In this document: positions 18,290 to 26,923 of the stretch, in pieces
Layout: every line of letters begins with the position of its first letter
Numbering within the stretch: the stretch's first letter is position 1
Assembly: GCF_947498005.1 (NCBI RefSeq)
Contig: NZ_CANMIW010000003.1
Span: 186,001-250,000, forward strand
DNA: 64,000 nucleotides
Direction of reading: 5' to 3'
Source of the DNA: an uncultured Winogradskyella sp.
GTDB taxonomy: Bacteria > Bacteroidota > Bacteroidia > Flavobacteriales > Flavobacteriaceae
Notes under the pieces: model-generated
The model's database searches: none
What the model was told of the DNA's origin: nothing
The model's input: only the letters and a program-made list of their open reading frames with translations
Translations under genes and position numbers: made by a program

Positions 18290-18511
18290 ATGGGTAGACC
18301 AGCAACAAGACCAACTAAACTAAAGGACGGTTACTATATTGAAATTAGAAATAAAGGCTCAAGATCAGGTGTTAAACTATACAGTGGTACTAAATTACAG
18401 ATGCATCGTGCAATTAAAATGTACGAACGTTCTAAAGAGGTACTAATCTTAGGTGAATCTGTTGACGGAAAATTTGTAAACAAAGAGCCAAAGCTTCATG
18501 TTGTAGGTTAA
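18290..18511 (+). CDS. Small conserved protein MGRPATRP (73 residues)
   Basis: A 73-residue basic protein starting MGRPATRPTKLKDGYYIEI and containing NKGSRSGVKLYSGTKLQMH and a C-terminal VDGKFVNK. No domain is recognised, although the GRPATRP start and strand-rich body could suit a DNA- or RNA-binding protein; that is speculation. I recall near-identical small proteins in many Flavobacteriaceae. The ATG at 18290 is preferred over an upstream in-frame ATG (18215), which would add a hydrophobic, unconserved-looking lead. A 296-base gap precedes it, containing a 15-base inverted repeat (ACCAAT/ATTGGT, near 18074-18088) and nothing else I can assign. Confidence 0.7.
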   Translation: MGRPATRPTKLKDGYYIEIRNKGSRSGVKLYSGTKLQMHRAIKMYERSKEVLILGESVDGKFVNKEPKLHVVG

Positions 18512-18635
18512 ACTTTTTAACCTTATTATAAATTAATTACATATTGCAATTCATAGTTTTACAATTTTTTTCATAAATTGTTAATTGATTTGGTGTGAAA
18601 TTTCACTAATAGCTAACTAACTAATTAACTTTATT

Positions 18636-19061
18636 ATGATTAACTCTATGAACAAACCTCCAATTTGGTATTGGATAGTGAGTGTATTAGCATTATTTTG
18701 GAATGGTGCTGGTGTTATGGCTTACTTAACAAGAGCATTTGTTACTGATGAAATGATTGCTCAGTTACCAACAGATCAACAAGCAGAATATTTAATTGAA
18801 TATCCTACTTGGTATACAGCAGCATTTGCGTTGGCTGTTTTTTGTGGTTTTTTAGGCTGTATAGCCTTATTAATTAGAAAAAAATGGGCACATGTGCTTT
18901 TTATTATTTCGGCGTTAGGTGCGATAACTCAACATGTTTATTTATTTGCAACTGTTGATATGACTGGAGTCACTATTATTATGCCTATTATGGTAATCGT
19001 AGTATGCATATTTTTAATATGGTTTGCAAAGCTTGCAATAAAAAAGCAATGGGTTAATTGA
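18636..19061 (+). CDS. Small four-helix membrane protein of unknown function
   Basis: A 141-residue integral membrane protein with four hydrophobic segments (about 10-30, 57-80, 84-105 and 112-133). It starts MINSMNKPPIWYWIVSV and has an Arg/Lys-rich loop (IRKKWAH) between the second and third helices. I recall similar proteins being annotated only as hypothetical in Flavobacteriaceae, sometimes as sugar-transporter-like; no transport motif is visible. A second in-frame ATG four codons in is also possible. A bidirectional terminator follows. Confidence 0.75.
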   Translation: MINSMNKPPIWYWIVSVLALFWNGAGVMAYLTRAFVTDEMIAQLPTDQQAEYLIEYPTWYTAAFALAVFCGFLGCIALLIRKKWAHVLFIISALGAITQHVYLFATVDMTGVTIIMPIMVIVVCIFLIWFAKLAIKKQWVN

Positions 19062-19081
19062 AATTTAATAATCAACCAATT

Positions 19082-19119
19082 AAAAAAAGGTATTAGATGT
19101 AAATCTAGTACCTTTTTTT
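19082..19119. terminator. Bidirectional terminator between the membrane protein and truA
   Basis: A 17-base arm (19082-19098) pairs with 19103-19119 through one G-T wobble, with a 4-base loop. The arms end in A7 and T7, so the hairpin has a T-run on both strands. It lies between two convergent genes. Confidence 0.85.
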
Positions 19120-19131
19120 GTGATTACACAT

Positions 19132-19917
19132 TTATTGAAATTCTACAGAATGTAAAATTAAACCTGATGCGGGAGCTATGTAGTCCATAACCTCTGTACT
19201 ATCTGGCTTTAGGGTAGATTCAATATAATCTAATGTAACTTCTCCTCGACCCAATTTAATTAGGCAACCAAACATTAATCGTATCTGATTTCTCATAAAG
19301 CCTTTTCCAATAACTTTAAAAACATATGATGATTCTGGGAAGAAATTAGCCTTATAAATAGTATTGTCAACAATTTCTGAAACCTCGATTGCTCTATAGT
19401 ACTCTCCTTTATCTGTTGCTCTATAACAGTAGGTTTTAAAATTATGAGAACCTTCAAATAGTTTTGCTCCTTTCTTCATTAAATCAACATCTAGAGGTTC
19501 TAATATTGTTGTTAATATTGGTGCACAAAATGGGTGGTTTTTTCTACCTTCAGAAAATACGTAGTGATATTCTTTTAACTTTGAATCTTGAATAACATTA
19601 AATTTATTATCAACTTCTTTAATGGATAAAGCTCTAATATCTTGAGGCAAATTATGATTAAATAGATCTAAGAATTCTACAAAATCTAGAATAGGTTGAT
19701 TATATATAAACAATTCTAAAGCCGCTTCATTTGCAGAAACCATAGCATCAGTTCTCCCAGCGCCTAATGTTTTAAATTTTACATCTTTAAGAATGTACTT
19801 TAAAGTACGATCTATCATTAAATGAACCGTTTTTACATCAGGTTGTTTTTGCCAACCATGAAAACGATAACCTAGATATTGAATTTTAATGAGGTAATAA
19901 TAACGTTTATCAAACAT
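19132..19917 (-). CDS. truA: tRNA pseudouridine(38-40) synthase
   Basis: A 261-residue TruA that isomerises uridines 38-40 in the anticodon stem of many tRNAs. The catalytic Asp sits in GAGRTDAMVSA near residue 57. The early YLGYRFHGWQKQP strand, the FKTYCY region and the RNQIRLMFGCLI core are all typical. Most homologues read GRTDxGV, here GRTDAMV, with the Asp intact. It is a single gene with its own -7 element and a shared terminator. Confidence 0.93.
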   Translation of the reverse strand: MFDKRYYYLIKIQYLGYRFHGWQKQPDVKTVHLMIDRTLKYILKDVKFKTLGAGRTDAMVSANEAALELFIYNQPILDFVEFLDLFNHNLPQDIRALSIKEVDNKFNVIQDSKLKEYHYVFSEGRKNHPFCAPILTTILEPLDVDLMKKGAKLFEGSHNFKTYCYRATDKGEYYRAIEVSEIVDNTIYKANFFPESSYVFKVIGKGFMRNQIRLMFGCLIKLGRGEVTLDYIESTLKPDSTEVMDYIAPASGLILHSVEFQ

Positions 19918-19948
19918 CTTAACAAGAACGTTATTTTAAATTAAATTC

Positions 19949-19956
19949 CAAAAGTA
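19949..19956 (-). promoter_or_regulatory. Candidate -7 promoter element of truA
   Basis: TACTTTTG on the minus strand matches TAnnTTTG exactly, 31 bases before the truA ATG. The -33 region is T-rich but has no clear TTTG at a good distance. Confidence 0.42.
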
Positions 19957-19982
19957 TTCTGAATTTTAAAATTGTAAAAAAC

Positions 19983-20018
19983 AAAAAAATGAACAGAGAT
20001 AACTCTATTCATTTTTTT
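19983..20018. terminator. Second hairpin of the tandem terminator after the T9SS cargo gene
   Basis: A16-base arm (19983-19998) pairs with 20003-20018 with one mismatch and a 4-base loop; A- and T-runs flank both sides, so it can act on either strand. It lies downstream of the cargo gene and just upstream of truA. Confidence 0.65.
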
Positions 20019-20024
20019 TAAAAA

Positions 20025-20060
20025 CTACCATAATCTGGGTTAGGGCATCGATTATGGTAG
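20025..20060 (-). terminator. First hairpin of the tandem terminator after the T9SS cargo gene
   Basis: A perfect 11-bp stem (20025-20035 CTACCATAATC with 20050-20060) and a 14-base loop. On the minus strand five T follow at once. It lies 44 bases after the stop codon of the cargo gene at 20104. Confidence 0.7.
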
Positions 20061-20103
20061 CTATTAAATAAACAACAACTTAACTAACAATCAATAAAAT
20101 CAT

Positions 20104-21744
20104 TTAATTTATAATTAATTTTTCTACTCTCTTTTCATTTGCTTTATTTCCATTTAATGCAAGGATATAAACTCCTGGAGTTAAATATTTAACATCTAAA
20201 ATTTGAGTTGTACTTTTTGAATTTAAGGCGCTTTCTAATATTAAACGACCATTTGTATCATATAATTCGGCTTTTGTATCACTATATAACTGTCCTTTTA
20301 TCTCAATTGTTTCATTATTATTATTAGAAATAATACTAATCGCTTCTAATTCTGAATCCACTACACTCAATGCGTTAGTAGTATAGTTAAGATAAAAACG
20401 ACCTGTTCCTGAAATATCTGATTCTGGAGTGAAAACAAAATCATTTGTATTTAATAATGTTGACGTATTATTTAATGTATCTTCTAAATAGATTTCTACA
20501 TTATCTGGCATATCAGTATCTAAAATACTAATAGTAACTAATTGACCTTGTAAAGCATTAACACCTAATGGCACTACAGCATCATACATAGAATCTGGAT
20601 TTAATGCCTGAATAGCAAGAGCTACACCTGTATTCTCTTCAACTAAATTAGAGTATATTGAAAATTCTGGAGCCGTTTGTCCATAAAGACCTGTATCATA
20701 TCCTGGATCAAAGCTGCTTGTTGCATTACTATTGAAGTATATATCGGTACTAAAATTAGAACCATCAGAACTAGAATTTAATTTAATATATCCATGGTGA
20801 GGTGAAGTTGTTTCTGATCTTCCTGCGATGAAATCATCTGAAGTTCCAGTAGTACGCATAGAAGCTGTAAAATCAACTGATCCTCCTCCCATTTTAGACT
20901 TTACAAAAAACGCTTGACCTGGAGCTAATTTTTCTGTTGTTATAGGAGAATCAATAACTGCTTGGTTCCAAATTACCCATCCGTCTGAGGCATCACCATC
21001 GTAACCATATATAGCTTGATAAGCACCTGTCTGAAACTGAGTTTTATTATGATCAAAGAACGCTTCGAAATCAATGTAAGAAGGATAAGGGTTTCCTATT
21101 AAATTCCACTGAGCTCCAAAGGCTCCATCAGAAATAGGAATTCCTAAAACATCACCAGTTTCAACCGTACCAGTAAAGGTTAATCCAGCGCCATCAGTTG
21201 TCGCAGCTCTATATCCTTGTCCTGCACTTATAAAAGTGGTAGCATTACCTAAGACATCATAATTAATATAAGATCCTAAAGACGTATCAAAAGGTCCAAA
21301 AGCTCTAAGGTTTCCTGAAGATGCTAAGTTCGTATTAACAGTAGCAAAAGCTGCAAAGGCTTGACCCGAAACTGGTGCTGAGATTAAATCATTAGTACCA
21401 ATTTGTTCTGTATGTCTATGGTAGTTAGCTAAACCAATGTAAGTTCCTTCACATAAAAAACTAGAATATGATGATGATGTAGATTCAAGATCTATTAAAG
21501 TGGCTGTTAAAGTAACTCCTGTCTCTACAGTTAAAATAGATCCTGGTTTTACAGTAATGGTTGCAACAGTCATATTAGTATTTATATTTAAAGTACCAGA
21601 CTGAATGATTAAATTATCTATTGATGTAATAACACCTGAAGGACTCCTAATACCATCGATATAAGTATAATCAGTTTGAGCACCAATAAGATTTGTTAAA
21701 GAAAGGGTTAATAACGCAAGTAAAGTAATTTTTTTGAATTTCAT
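20104..21744 (-). CDS. T9SS-secreted surface protein, paralogue of the upstream M43 protease C-terminal half
   Basis: A 546-residue exported protein. A signal peptide (LLALLTLSLTNLIGAQ, cut near 23) is followed by a short beta-helix-like region (about 30-100), a long beta-rich region (NDLISAPVSG, WNLIGNPYPSYIDF, KLAPGQAFFVKS, DDFIAGRSE) and a C-terminal type A T9SS sorting domain of about 75 residues (AELYDTNGRLI, LTPGVYILAL). The sorting domain directs export through the type IX system and attachment or release at the surface. Residues about 90-546 align well by eye with the last 470 residues of the protein at 22163-25276, so the two arose by duplication. It has no catalytic motif, so it could be an adhesin or binding partner. 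Confidence 0.87.
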   Translation of the reverse strand: MKFKKITLLALLTLSLTNLIGAQTDYTYIDGIRSPSGVITSIDNLIIQSGTLNINTNMTVATITVKPGSILTVETGVTLTATLIDLESTSSSYSSFLCEGTYIGLANYHRHTEQIGTNDLISAPVSGQAFAAFATVNTNLASSGNLRAFGPFDTSLGSYINYDVLGNATTFISAGQGYRAATTDGAGLTFTGTVETGDVLGIPISDGAFGAQWNLIGNPYPSYIDFEAFFDHNKTQFQTGAYQAIYGYDGDASDGWVIWNQAVIDSPITTEKLAPGQAFFVKSKMGGGSVDFTASMRTTGTSDDFIAGRSETTSPHHGYIKLNSSSDGSNFSTDIYFNSNATSSFDPGYDTGLYGQTAPEFSIYSNLVEENTGVALAIQALNPDSMYDAVVPLGVNALQGQLVTISILDTDMPDNVEIYLEDTLNNTSTLLNTNDFVFTPESDISGTGRFYLNYTTNALSVVDSELEAISIISNNNNETIEIKGQLYSDTKAELYDTNGRLILESALNSKSTTQILDVKYLTPGVYILALNGNKANEKRVEKLIIN

Positions 21745-21804
21745 AATATTTGATATTTAAGTTAGGTTAAATTTCTGGTTCAAAATTATAAAACATTCAC
21801 ATAC

Positions 21805-21856
21805 AATCGATTAAACGCAAAAAAAATCGATTAAAAAAATTATTTAATCGATTAAA
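21805..21856. repeat. Three phased copies of AATCGATTAAA upstream of the T9SS cargo gene
   Basis: AATCGATTAAA occurs at 21805-21815, 21825-21835 and 21846-21856, spaced 20 and 21 bases, about two helical turns. The third copy is part of a perfect 14-bp palindrome TTTAATCGATTAAA (21843-21856). They lie 61-112 bases upstream of the ATG at 21744 and are followed by related CGATAAACG (21889-21897) and GTTAAACG (21898-21905). The spacing suggests binding of a regulator to one face of the DNA. The rest of the 418-base gap (21745-22162) shows no gene. Confidence 0.5.
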
Positions 21857-22114
21857 GATACAAAAATCCGACAAAAGGTATATTTGTTCGATAAACGGTT
21901 AAACGTCTAAAAAAGTAGTTCATCGATGAAGTCCACGACTTAATGGATTGTCTGCTTATTAGCCAATATGCAGTACTTAAAAAGGATCCAAACCACTAAA
22001 AAACGCCATTATAGCCTTATTAAACAATTGTTTATGTATATATTGAAAGTCTTGTAAACTTTCTATTAATTATATTTGAGCCTATATACTATTTATAACT
22101 ACGTAAAATTATTA

Positions 22115-22138
22115 AGGCCACTAATATATAAGTAGCCT
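22115..22138 (-). terminator. Weak terminator candidate after the M43 protease gene
   Basis: AGGCCACT (22115-22122) pairs with AGTAGCCT (22131-22138) with one mismatch and an 8-base loop. The minus-strand continuation is TTAATAATTTT, only partly T-rich, 25 bases after the stop codon. Confidence 0.4.
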
Positions 22139-22162
22139 CAATATTAATTTATTTTATAGATT

Positions 22163-25100
22163 TTATTTTAGTACTACTTTTTTAGTTTTGAAGTTATTTT
22201 GGTCTGAAATTTTTAATATATAGATACCAGTACTTAACGAAGACACGTTTATCCTATTAGAAACATTGGAAGAATTTAATTGTTTATTGAGTACAAAACG
22301 TCCTTGTATGTCATATAACTGAGCTATACTGCCTGAGTTCAATAATCCATCAATTACTATGCTATTAGTAGATTGCTCTGTAAATATAGTAAGGTTGTTT
22401 AATTCATTATAATTGACTGATAATGATTGAGTGGCATATTGAATATAAAAACGTCCTGTACCAAAAAGATCTTGAGATGGTGTAAAACTATATTCACCTG
22501 TATTTAATAATACTGACGTATTTTCTAAAGTATCATTGAAATAAATATTTACATCTGTTGGTATGTTAGAAAAGCTATCAATTGAAATTGTTATTTGTTC
22601 ATTCGCAGTTGAGTTAATACCTATAGGTACTATAGTATTGTTTAAATCATTATATGGTAACGATTGTATAGCGAGGTCTAACCCTTCATTATCCTCTACT
22701 AAGTTAGAGAATATTGAGAACTGACCAGCACTACCTCTATAAGAACCTGCATCGTAACCAGAATCTAATCCTCTTGTAGTTCCCTCAATAAAATAGATTT
22801 CTGTCGAAACAGTCTTAAAATCACTAGTTAAATTTAGCTTACAAAATGCAACATTAGAATTTGAACTTCTACCAGCAATGAAATCATCCGACGTTCCAAC
22901 ACGCCTCATACTTGTGGTAAAATCAATTAATCCGCCTCCAGATTTAGATTTCACATAAAACCCTTGTCCTGGAGCAATTAACTCTGTTACTGTTGTGTTT
23001 GCAATAGTTGCTAAATTCCAAACCGTCCATCCATCATTGGCATCACCATCATAACCATATACAGCCTGAAAAGCTGTTCCAGTAGCAAGTTCAGTAGAAT
23101 TCTCAGTGAAAAAGTCTTCAAAATCAATATAAGATGGATAAGGGTTACCTATTAAATTCCAAGCAAAGCCAGCAGAAGCATCTGTTATAGGTATATCTAA
23201 TACATCAGTATTAATTGGAGAACCAATAAATGATAATGTTCCTCCATCAGTGGTAGCAGTTCTATAACCTTTACCAGCTTCGATTGTGGTTAGTAAATTA
23301 GTTACAATATCATAATTTTGGTATTCACCTGCAGCTGTATTGTAAGGTGCAAATGCTCTAACTAAAAGTGAAGCTGGCAAATTAAGAACATTTAATGTTG
23401 CAAAATCAGGAAAAAGTTGTCCAGATATTGGAGCAGAAATTAAATCGTTAGTTCCACCAATTTCAAATCCTACCAAGGACACATATCTATTATACACAAC
23501 TGAACCTGTTATAGAGCCATCCGAAATTAAACTAGAAAATTGTTGTGAAGTAGAATTTAATGTCACTAAAGAAGTAGAAAGTATTACTCCCGAATCTATA
23601 GTAAGGGCTGCTCCTGGATCTACCGAAACCGTATTACAACTTGTATTAGCAGAGATATTTGCAGTACCTGCTTCAATTATGAATGTATCCGAAGAATTTG
23701 ATACACCTATTGGGTTGGTTGGTGACCAACCATTATTATAAGTATACGTTGTATTTACATTGGATTCCACATAAATTGAATAATCTTCTGATTGACCATA
23801 GATTAACGACGAATAACATGATGAATTAATTAGACCTACACCAGTATAACCATCATCTACATCGGTTATTAATCGCATTCTCACATAGTCTCCATACGGT
23901 ATTGCTGTTGGATAGCTTAACACGATAGGTACAGTTGCGTTAGCAGATATATCTTGAGAAAAATGCTGAAATTCAGAATCATCGTCAAAATCTCCGTCAT
24001 TATTCCAGTCTATCCACACACCTAATTGTTGAAAATTATTAGTATACATTCCTACATTTAAAGTATTAGAAACCGATGCATCTATAATAAAAGAATTTGA
24101 ACAAGAAGCGAGATCTATGTTTCCACCATCATTTTGTGAATATGAAGATGATTCAATATTTCCATTTAACTCTACGCTTAATATTCCGGCATATACAGAA
24201 GGAGAAGAATTAGTGCTACATGCTGTCATAGGAGCAATATAACTCGGATCTAATGGCGTAGCTCCTTTAGATTTAACAATCAATGTGCCTTCCATTATCC
24301 CTCTTACTCTAGTTTTTTGATCGTTTGTAAGTCGGTCTGAACAGCTATAATAACCCATTATATTATTGATGGTATTGCTATCTACCCAAGGCAGTCCTGT
24401 ACAACTATTAATTACAGGACATGTACTTGTTTCTCTTCTATGTGGCACTGTATCTGCACAACCATCACTATCTGTACCAACAACAGCATCTAATGGGCAA
24501 TCATTTCCTATACCATCACCAATAAATGTATGATGTAAATTTAAATAATGACCTGCTTCATGAACTACAGTACTATTATCTCCATTTGAATTTAATCCCC
24601 AACCATTTGTATTTCCTGGGTCGTAACCAAAAACGGAAGCCATCATTACAGAGCCATGATTCGTATAATTTTCACCATAATAATAGGCGTAGCCTTGATA
24701 GCCATATCCGCCATCATTATTATCTAATTCCGTGACAATCCATATGTTGAAATATTCATTTTTAGGCCAACTACTAAATGTTACAATATCCGAATAATCA
24801 GCTCCATTACTATTTGAAACATTTACACCATAATCAGAATAACCAGGTAATCCTGAAGCATCAACTCTCAGAATTCCATCTGTTGCGTTACAGTTGGGAT
24901 CTCGTTGTGCTAATACAAATTCAATCTCAAAGTCCACTGCACTTGTTGGAATTTGACCACGATAATAATCATTAAGATTATCTATGCTACTTTGTATTTG
25001 AGCATCTGATATATTTGAGCCTACACCTTCTGCCTCTCCTAAATGCAAAACATGTATAACAACTGGTATTGTTAAGACATTTGTCATTTTAGATAGGTCT

Positions 25101-25276
25101 CTATTTTTTAAAGCCTCCATAGCCTTTTCCTCAGTTAACCTTTCTAATTCAACAAAATTAGGATCTAAAAGCAATTCTTGTCTTTTTATGTCAGTAGCAC
25201 ATTTCTGTTGAGCTTCAGAAAATGTTGAAAAAGTAAAAGCAATTAATAGTGCAAGAGCAAGATTGAAACGATACAT
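22163..25276 (-). CDS. T9SS-secreted M43-type metalloprotease with GEVED domain
   Basis: A 1037-residue secreted protease. A signal peptide (MYRFNLALALLIAFTFSTFS) is followed by a propeptide-like segment and an M43 (pappalysin-like) catalytic domain. Its zinc motif HEAGHYLNLHHTF lies near residues 239-251, with the downstream NIMGYYSC Met-turn segment near 305. Asn replaces the Gly of the consensus HExxHxxGxxH; both His and Glu are intact. A GEVED domain (WIDWNNDGDFDD, about 420-500) comes next, then a region of about 400 residues paralogous to the next gene, and a C-terminal T9SS sorting domain (GRFVLNKQL, LSTGIYILKI). It should be exported to the cell surface or medium and digest protein outside the cell. 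Confidence 0.9.
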   Translation of the reverse strand: MYRFNLALALLIAFTFSTFSEAQQKCATDIKRQELLLDPNFVELERLTEEKAMEALKNRDLSKMTNVLTIPVVIHVLHLGEAEGVGSNISDAQIQSSIDNLNDYYRGQIPTSAVDFEIEFVLAQRDPNCNATDGILRVDASGLPGYSDYGVNVSNSNGADYSDIVTFSSWPKNEYFNIWIVTELDNNDGGYGYQGYAYYYGENYTNHGSVMMASVFGYDPGNTNGWGLNSNGDNSTVVHEAGHYLNLHHTFIGDGIGNDCPLDAVVGTDSDGCADTVPHRRETSTCPVINSCTGLPWVDSNTINNIMGYYSCSDRLTNDQKTRVRGIMEGTLIVKSKGATPLDPSYIAPMTACSTNSSPSVYAGILSVELNGNIESSSYSQNDGGNIDLASCSNSFIIDASVSNTLNVGMYTNNFQQLGVWIDWNNDGDFDDDSEFQHFSQDISANATVPIVLSYPTAIPYGDYVRMRLITDVDDGYTGVGLINSSCYSSLIYGQSEDYSIYVESNVNTTYTYNNGWSPTNPIGVSNSSDTFIIEAGTANISANTSCNTVSVDPGAALTIDSGVILSTSLVTLNSTSQQFSSLISDGSITGSVVYNRYVSLVGFEIGGTNDLISAPISGQLFPDFATLNVLNLPASLLVRAFAPYNTAAGEYQNYDIVTNLLTTIEAGKGYRTATTDGGTLSFIGSPINTDVLDIPITDASAGFAWNLIGNPYPSYIDFEDFFTENSTELATGTAFQAVYGYDGDANDGWTVWNLATIANTTVTELIAPGQGFYVKSKSGGGLIDFTTSMRRVGTSDDFIAGRSSNSNVAFCKLNLTSDFKTVSTEIYFIEGTTRGLDSGYDAGSYRGSAGQFSIFSNLVEDNEGLDLAIQSLPYNDLNNTIVPIGINSTANEQITISIDSFSNIPTDVNIYFNDTLENTSVLLNTGEYSFTPSQDLFGTGRFYIQYATQSLSVNYNELNNLTIFTEQSTNSIVIDGLLNSGSIAQLYDIQGRFVLNKQLNSSNVSNRINVSSLSTGIYILKISDQNNFKTKKVVLK

Positions 25277-25328
25277 ATTAAAGAAATAAAAGAGTTATTT
25301 TTAACAAAATTATTCCGTAAAATACTTA

Positions 25329-25350
25329 TTTAAACGATAATACGTTTAAA
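25329..25350. repeat. Inverted repeat TTTAAACG/CGTTTAAA upstream of the M43 protease gene
   Basis: Two perfect 8-bp arms (25329-25336 and 25343-25350) with a 6-base spacer, 53 bases upstream of the protease ATG and 42 bases after the hisIE stop. It lacks a T-run, so an operator is more likely than a terminator. The core TAAACG also occurs upstream of the paralogous cargo gene. Confidence 0.45.
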
Positions 25351-25392
25351 ATTTACATTTATTCTTAAAAATTTAAATTATATGCAAAGATT

Positions 25393-25989
25393 TTAATTTC
25401 TCTTTAACAATACGTCAACCACATCATTTAATTTAAACCCTTTTGCCTGTAGTAACATTAAATAATGAAACAATAAATCTGCACTTTCTTCTAAAAACAA
25501 ATCATCATTATCGTCTTTCGCTTCAATAACAACTTCTACAGCTTCCTCTCCTACTTTTTGGGCAATTTTATTAATGCCTTTTTCAAATAAAGAAGCTACA
25601 TAAGACTTTTCAGAGTTACCTGCTTTTATTCTTGATGTAATAGTGTCCTCTAATTCTGAAATGAAACCATAAGTTTGAACATTAGATTCGTTCCAACACG
25701 TATCTGTTCCTTTATGGCATGTTGGACCTGCAGGATTTGCTTTTACTAATAAAGCATCGCTATCACAATCTAGTTTTATGTCTACTAAATTTAAAACATT
25801 ACCGCTCTCCTCACCTTTAGTCCAAAGTCGCTGCTTAGACCTGCTGAAAAATGTGACTAATTTAGTATCAATGGTTTTCTTTAATGCATCAGCATCCATA
25901 TAACCTAGCATTAATATTTTGTTTGTTACTGCATCTTGAATTACAGCTGGCACTAAACCGTCTGGGCTTTTATTGAAATCTACGTTCAT
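25393..25989 (-). CDS. hisIE: Bifunctional phosphoribosyl-AMP cyclohydrolase / phosphoribosyl-ATP pyrophosphatase
   Basis: Catalyses steps 2 and 3 of histidine biosynthesis. The first half (HisI, 1-110) holds LGYMDADALKKT and the metal-binding DCDSDA with C...PTCHKGTDTCW. The second half (HisE) holds SYVASLFEKG, KIAQKVGEEAVEVVIEAK and ESADLLFHYLMLL. I set the start at the ATG at 25989 (MNVDFNKSPDG), the usual family start; an upstream in-frame ATG would extend the protein through a palindromic repeat element (26005-26076). It is the last gene of the his operon, 89 bases after hisF. Confidence 0.95.
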   Translation of the reverse strand: MNVDFNKSPDGLVPAVIQDAVTNKILMLGYMDADALKKTIDTKLVTFFSRSKQRLWTKGEESGNVLNLVDIKLDCDSDALLVKANPAGPTCHKGTDTCWNESNVQTYGFISELEDTITSRIKAGNSEKSYVASLFEKGINKIAQKVGEEAVEVVIEAKDDNDDLFLEESADLLFHYLMLLQAKGFKLNDVVDVLLKRN

Positions 25990-26004
25990 AATTATTTCTT
26001 TTTT

Positions 26005-26076
26005 GTCATTTCGACATAGCAAAGCGACGAGAAATCTCATATTAATTGTGAGATTCTTCACTTTGTTCAGAATGAC
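26005..26076. repeat. Palindromic element R1 in the hisF-hisIE gap
   Basis: Outer arms GTCATT...AATGAC; the right arm read in reverse (GTCATTCTGAACAAAG...) imperfectly matches the left arm (GTCATTTCGACATAGC...), and both end in AATCTCA. About 72 bases, filling most of the 89-base gap. It belongs to a class whose arms resemble those of R6 and R8. Confidence 0.7.
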
Positions 26077-26078
26077 AT

Positions 26079-26834
26079 TTATATTCTTACAGGAATTCCT
26101 TTATTTTTTAATTCTTCTTTTAATTCTAAAATTGGTATTTCTCCAAAATGAAACACACTCGCTGCTAATGCCGCATCTGCTTTACCTTCTTTAAAGGTAT
26201 CTACAAAATGTTGAATGGTTCCTGCACCACCTGAAGCTATAATAGGAATATTAACCAAATCAGATAGATGTGCTAAAGCTTCATTTGCAAATCCGGCTTT
26301 TGTACCATCATGATTCATAGACGTAAATAGTATCTCTCCTGCGCCTCGTTTTTCTACTTCCTTTGCCCAATCGAACAATCTTATTTCTGTTGGAATGGTT
26401 CCGCCTGCCAAATGCACCAACCATTCTCCATCAACTTGTTTGGCATCAATAGCTACAACAACGCATTGACTTCCAAATTTTTGAGATAACTCATTAATTA
26501 ATTCTGGTCGTTTTACAGCCGAAGAATTAATAGATACTTTATCTGCTCCACAATGTAGTAAGTCATCAACATCTTCTACAGACGATATTCCGCCACCCAC
26601 AGTAAATGGAATATTGACTTGTTCAGCTACTTTTAAAACCATGTCATGCATGGTTCTTCGATTTTCTAAAGTCGCAGCAATATCTAAAAACACCAATTCA
26701 TCTGCTCCTAAATCTGCATATTGCTTTGCCAGTACAACTGGGTCGCCTGCATCTCTTAAATCTACAAAGTTGACACCTTTAACGGTTCTCCCGTTTTTAA
26801 TGTCTAAACATGGTACTATTCTTTTTGTTAACAT
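26079..26834 (-). CDS. hisF: Imidazole glycerol phosphate synthase, cyclase subunit
   Basis: A 251-residue TIM barrel that, with HisH, makes imidazole glycerol phosphate and AICAR. The catalytic Asp pair is visible: D11 in [11 protein letters not shown] and the Asp in [11 protein letters not shown] near residue 130. The phosphate loops GGGISS (about 80) and ASGGAGT (about 203) are intact. [14 protein letters not shown] reads Asn-His where the usual sequence is Asp-Arg. Part of the his operon between hisA and hisIE. Confidence 0.96.
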   Translation of the reverse strand: MLTKRIVPCLDIKNGRTVKGVNFVDLRDAGDPVVLAKQYADLGADELVFLDIAATLENRRTMHDMVLKVAEQVNIPFTVGGGISSVEDVDDLLHCGADKVSINSSAVKRPELINELSQKFGSQCVVVAIDAKQVDGEWLVHLAGGTIPTEIRLFDWAKEVEKRGAGEILFTSMNHDGTKAGFANEALAHLSDLVNIPIIASGGAGTIQHFVDTFKEGKADAALAASVFHFGEIPILELKEELKNKGIPVRI

Positions 26835-26842
26835 AGTTTTCT

Positions 26843-26913
26843 GTCATTCCTGCGAAGGCAGGAATCTAATTATTTTATTCTTCAAAGTGGATTCCTGCCT
26901 ACGCAGGAATGAC
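26843..26913. repeat. Palindromic element R2 in the hisA-hisF gap
   Basis: A 71-base element with 24-base outer arms (GTCATTCCTGCG + AAGGCAGGAATC, and its inverse with two mismatches). Each arm can also fold by itself through TTCCTGC/GCAGGAA. It fills the 89-base gap between the two genes. Same class as R4, R5 and R7. Confidence 0.85.
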
Positions 26914-26923
26914 AACAATTTGA

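Noticed and set aside
25329..25350. The TTTAAACG/CGTTTAAA repeat as the terminator of the his operon
   Set aside because: No run of T follows on the minus strand. I list it as a possible operator instead.
25990..26061. An N-terminal extension of HisIE by 24 residues
   Set aside because: The extended part is translated palindromic repeat R1. The ATG at 25989 matches the family start.
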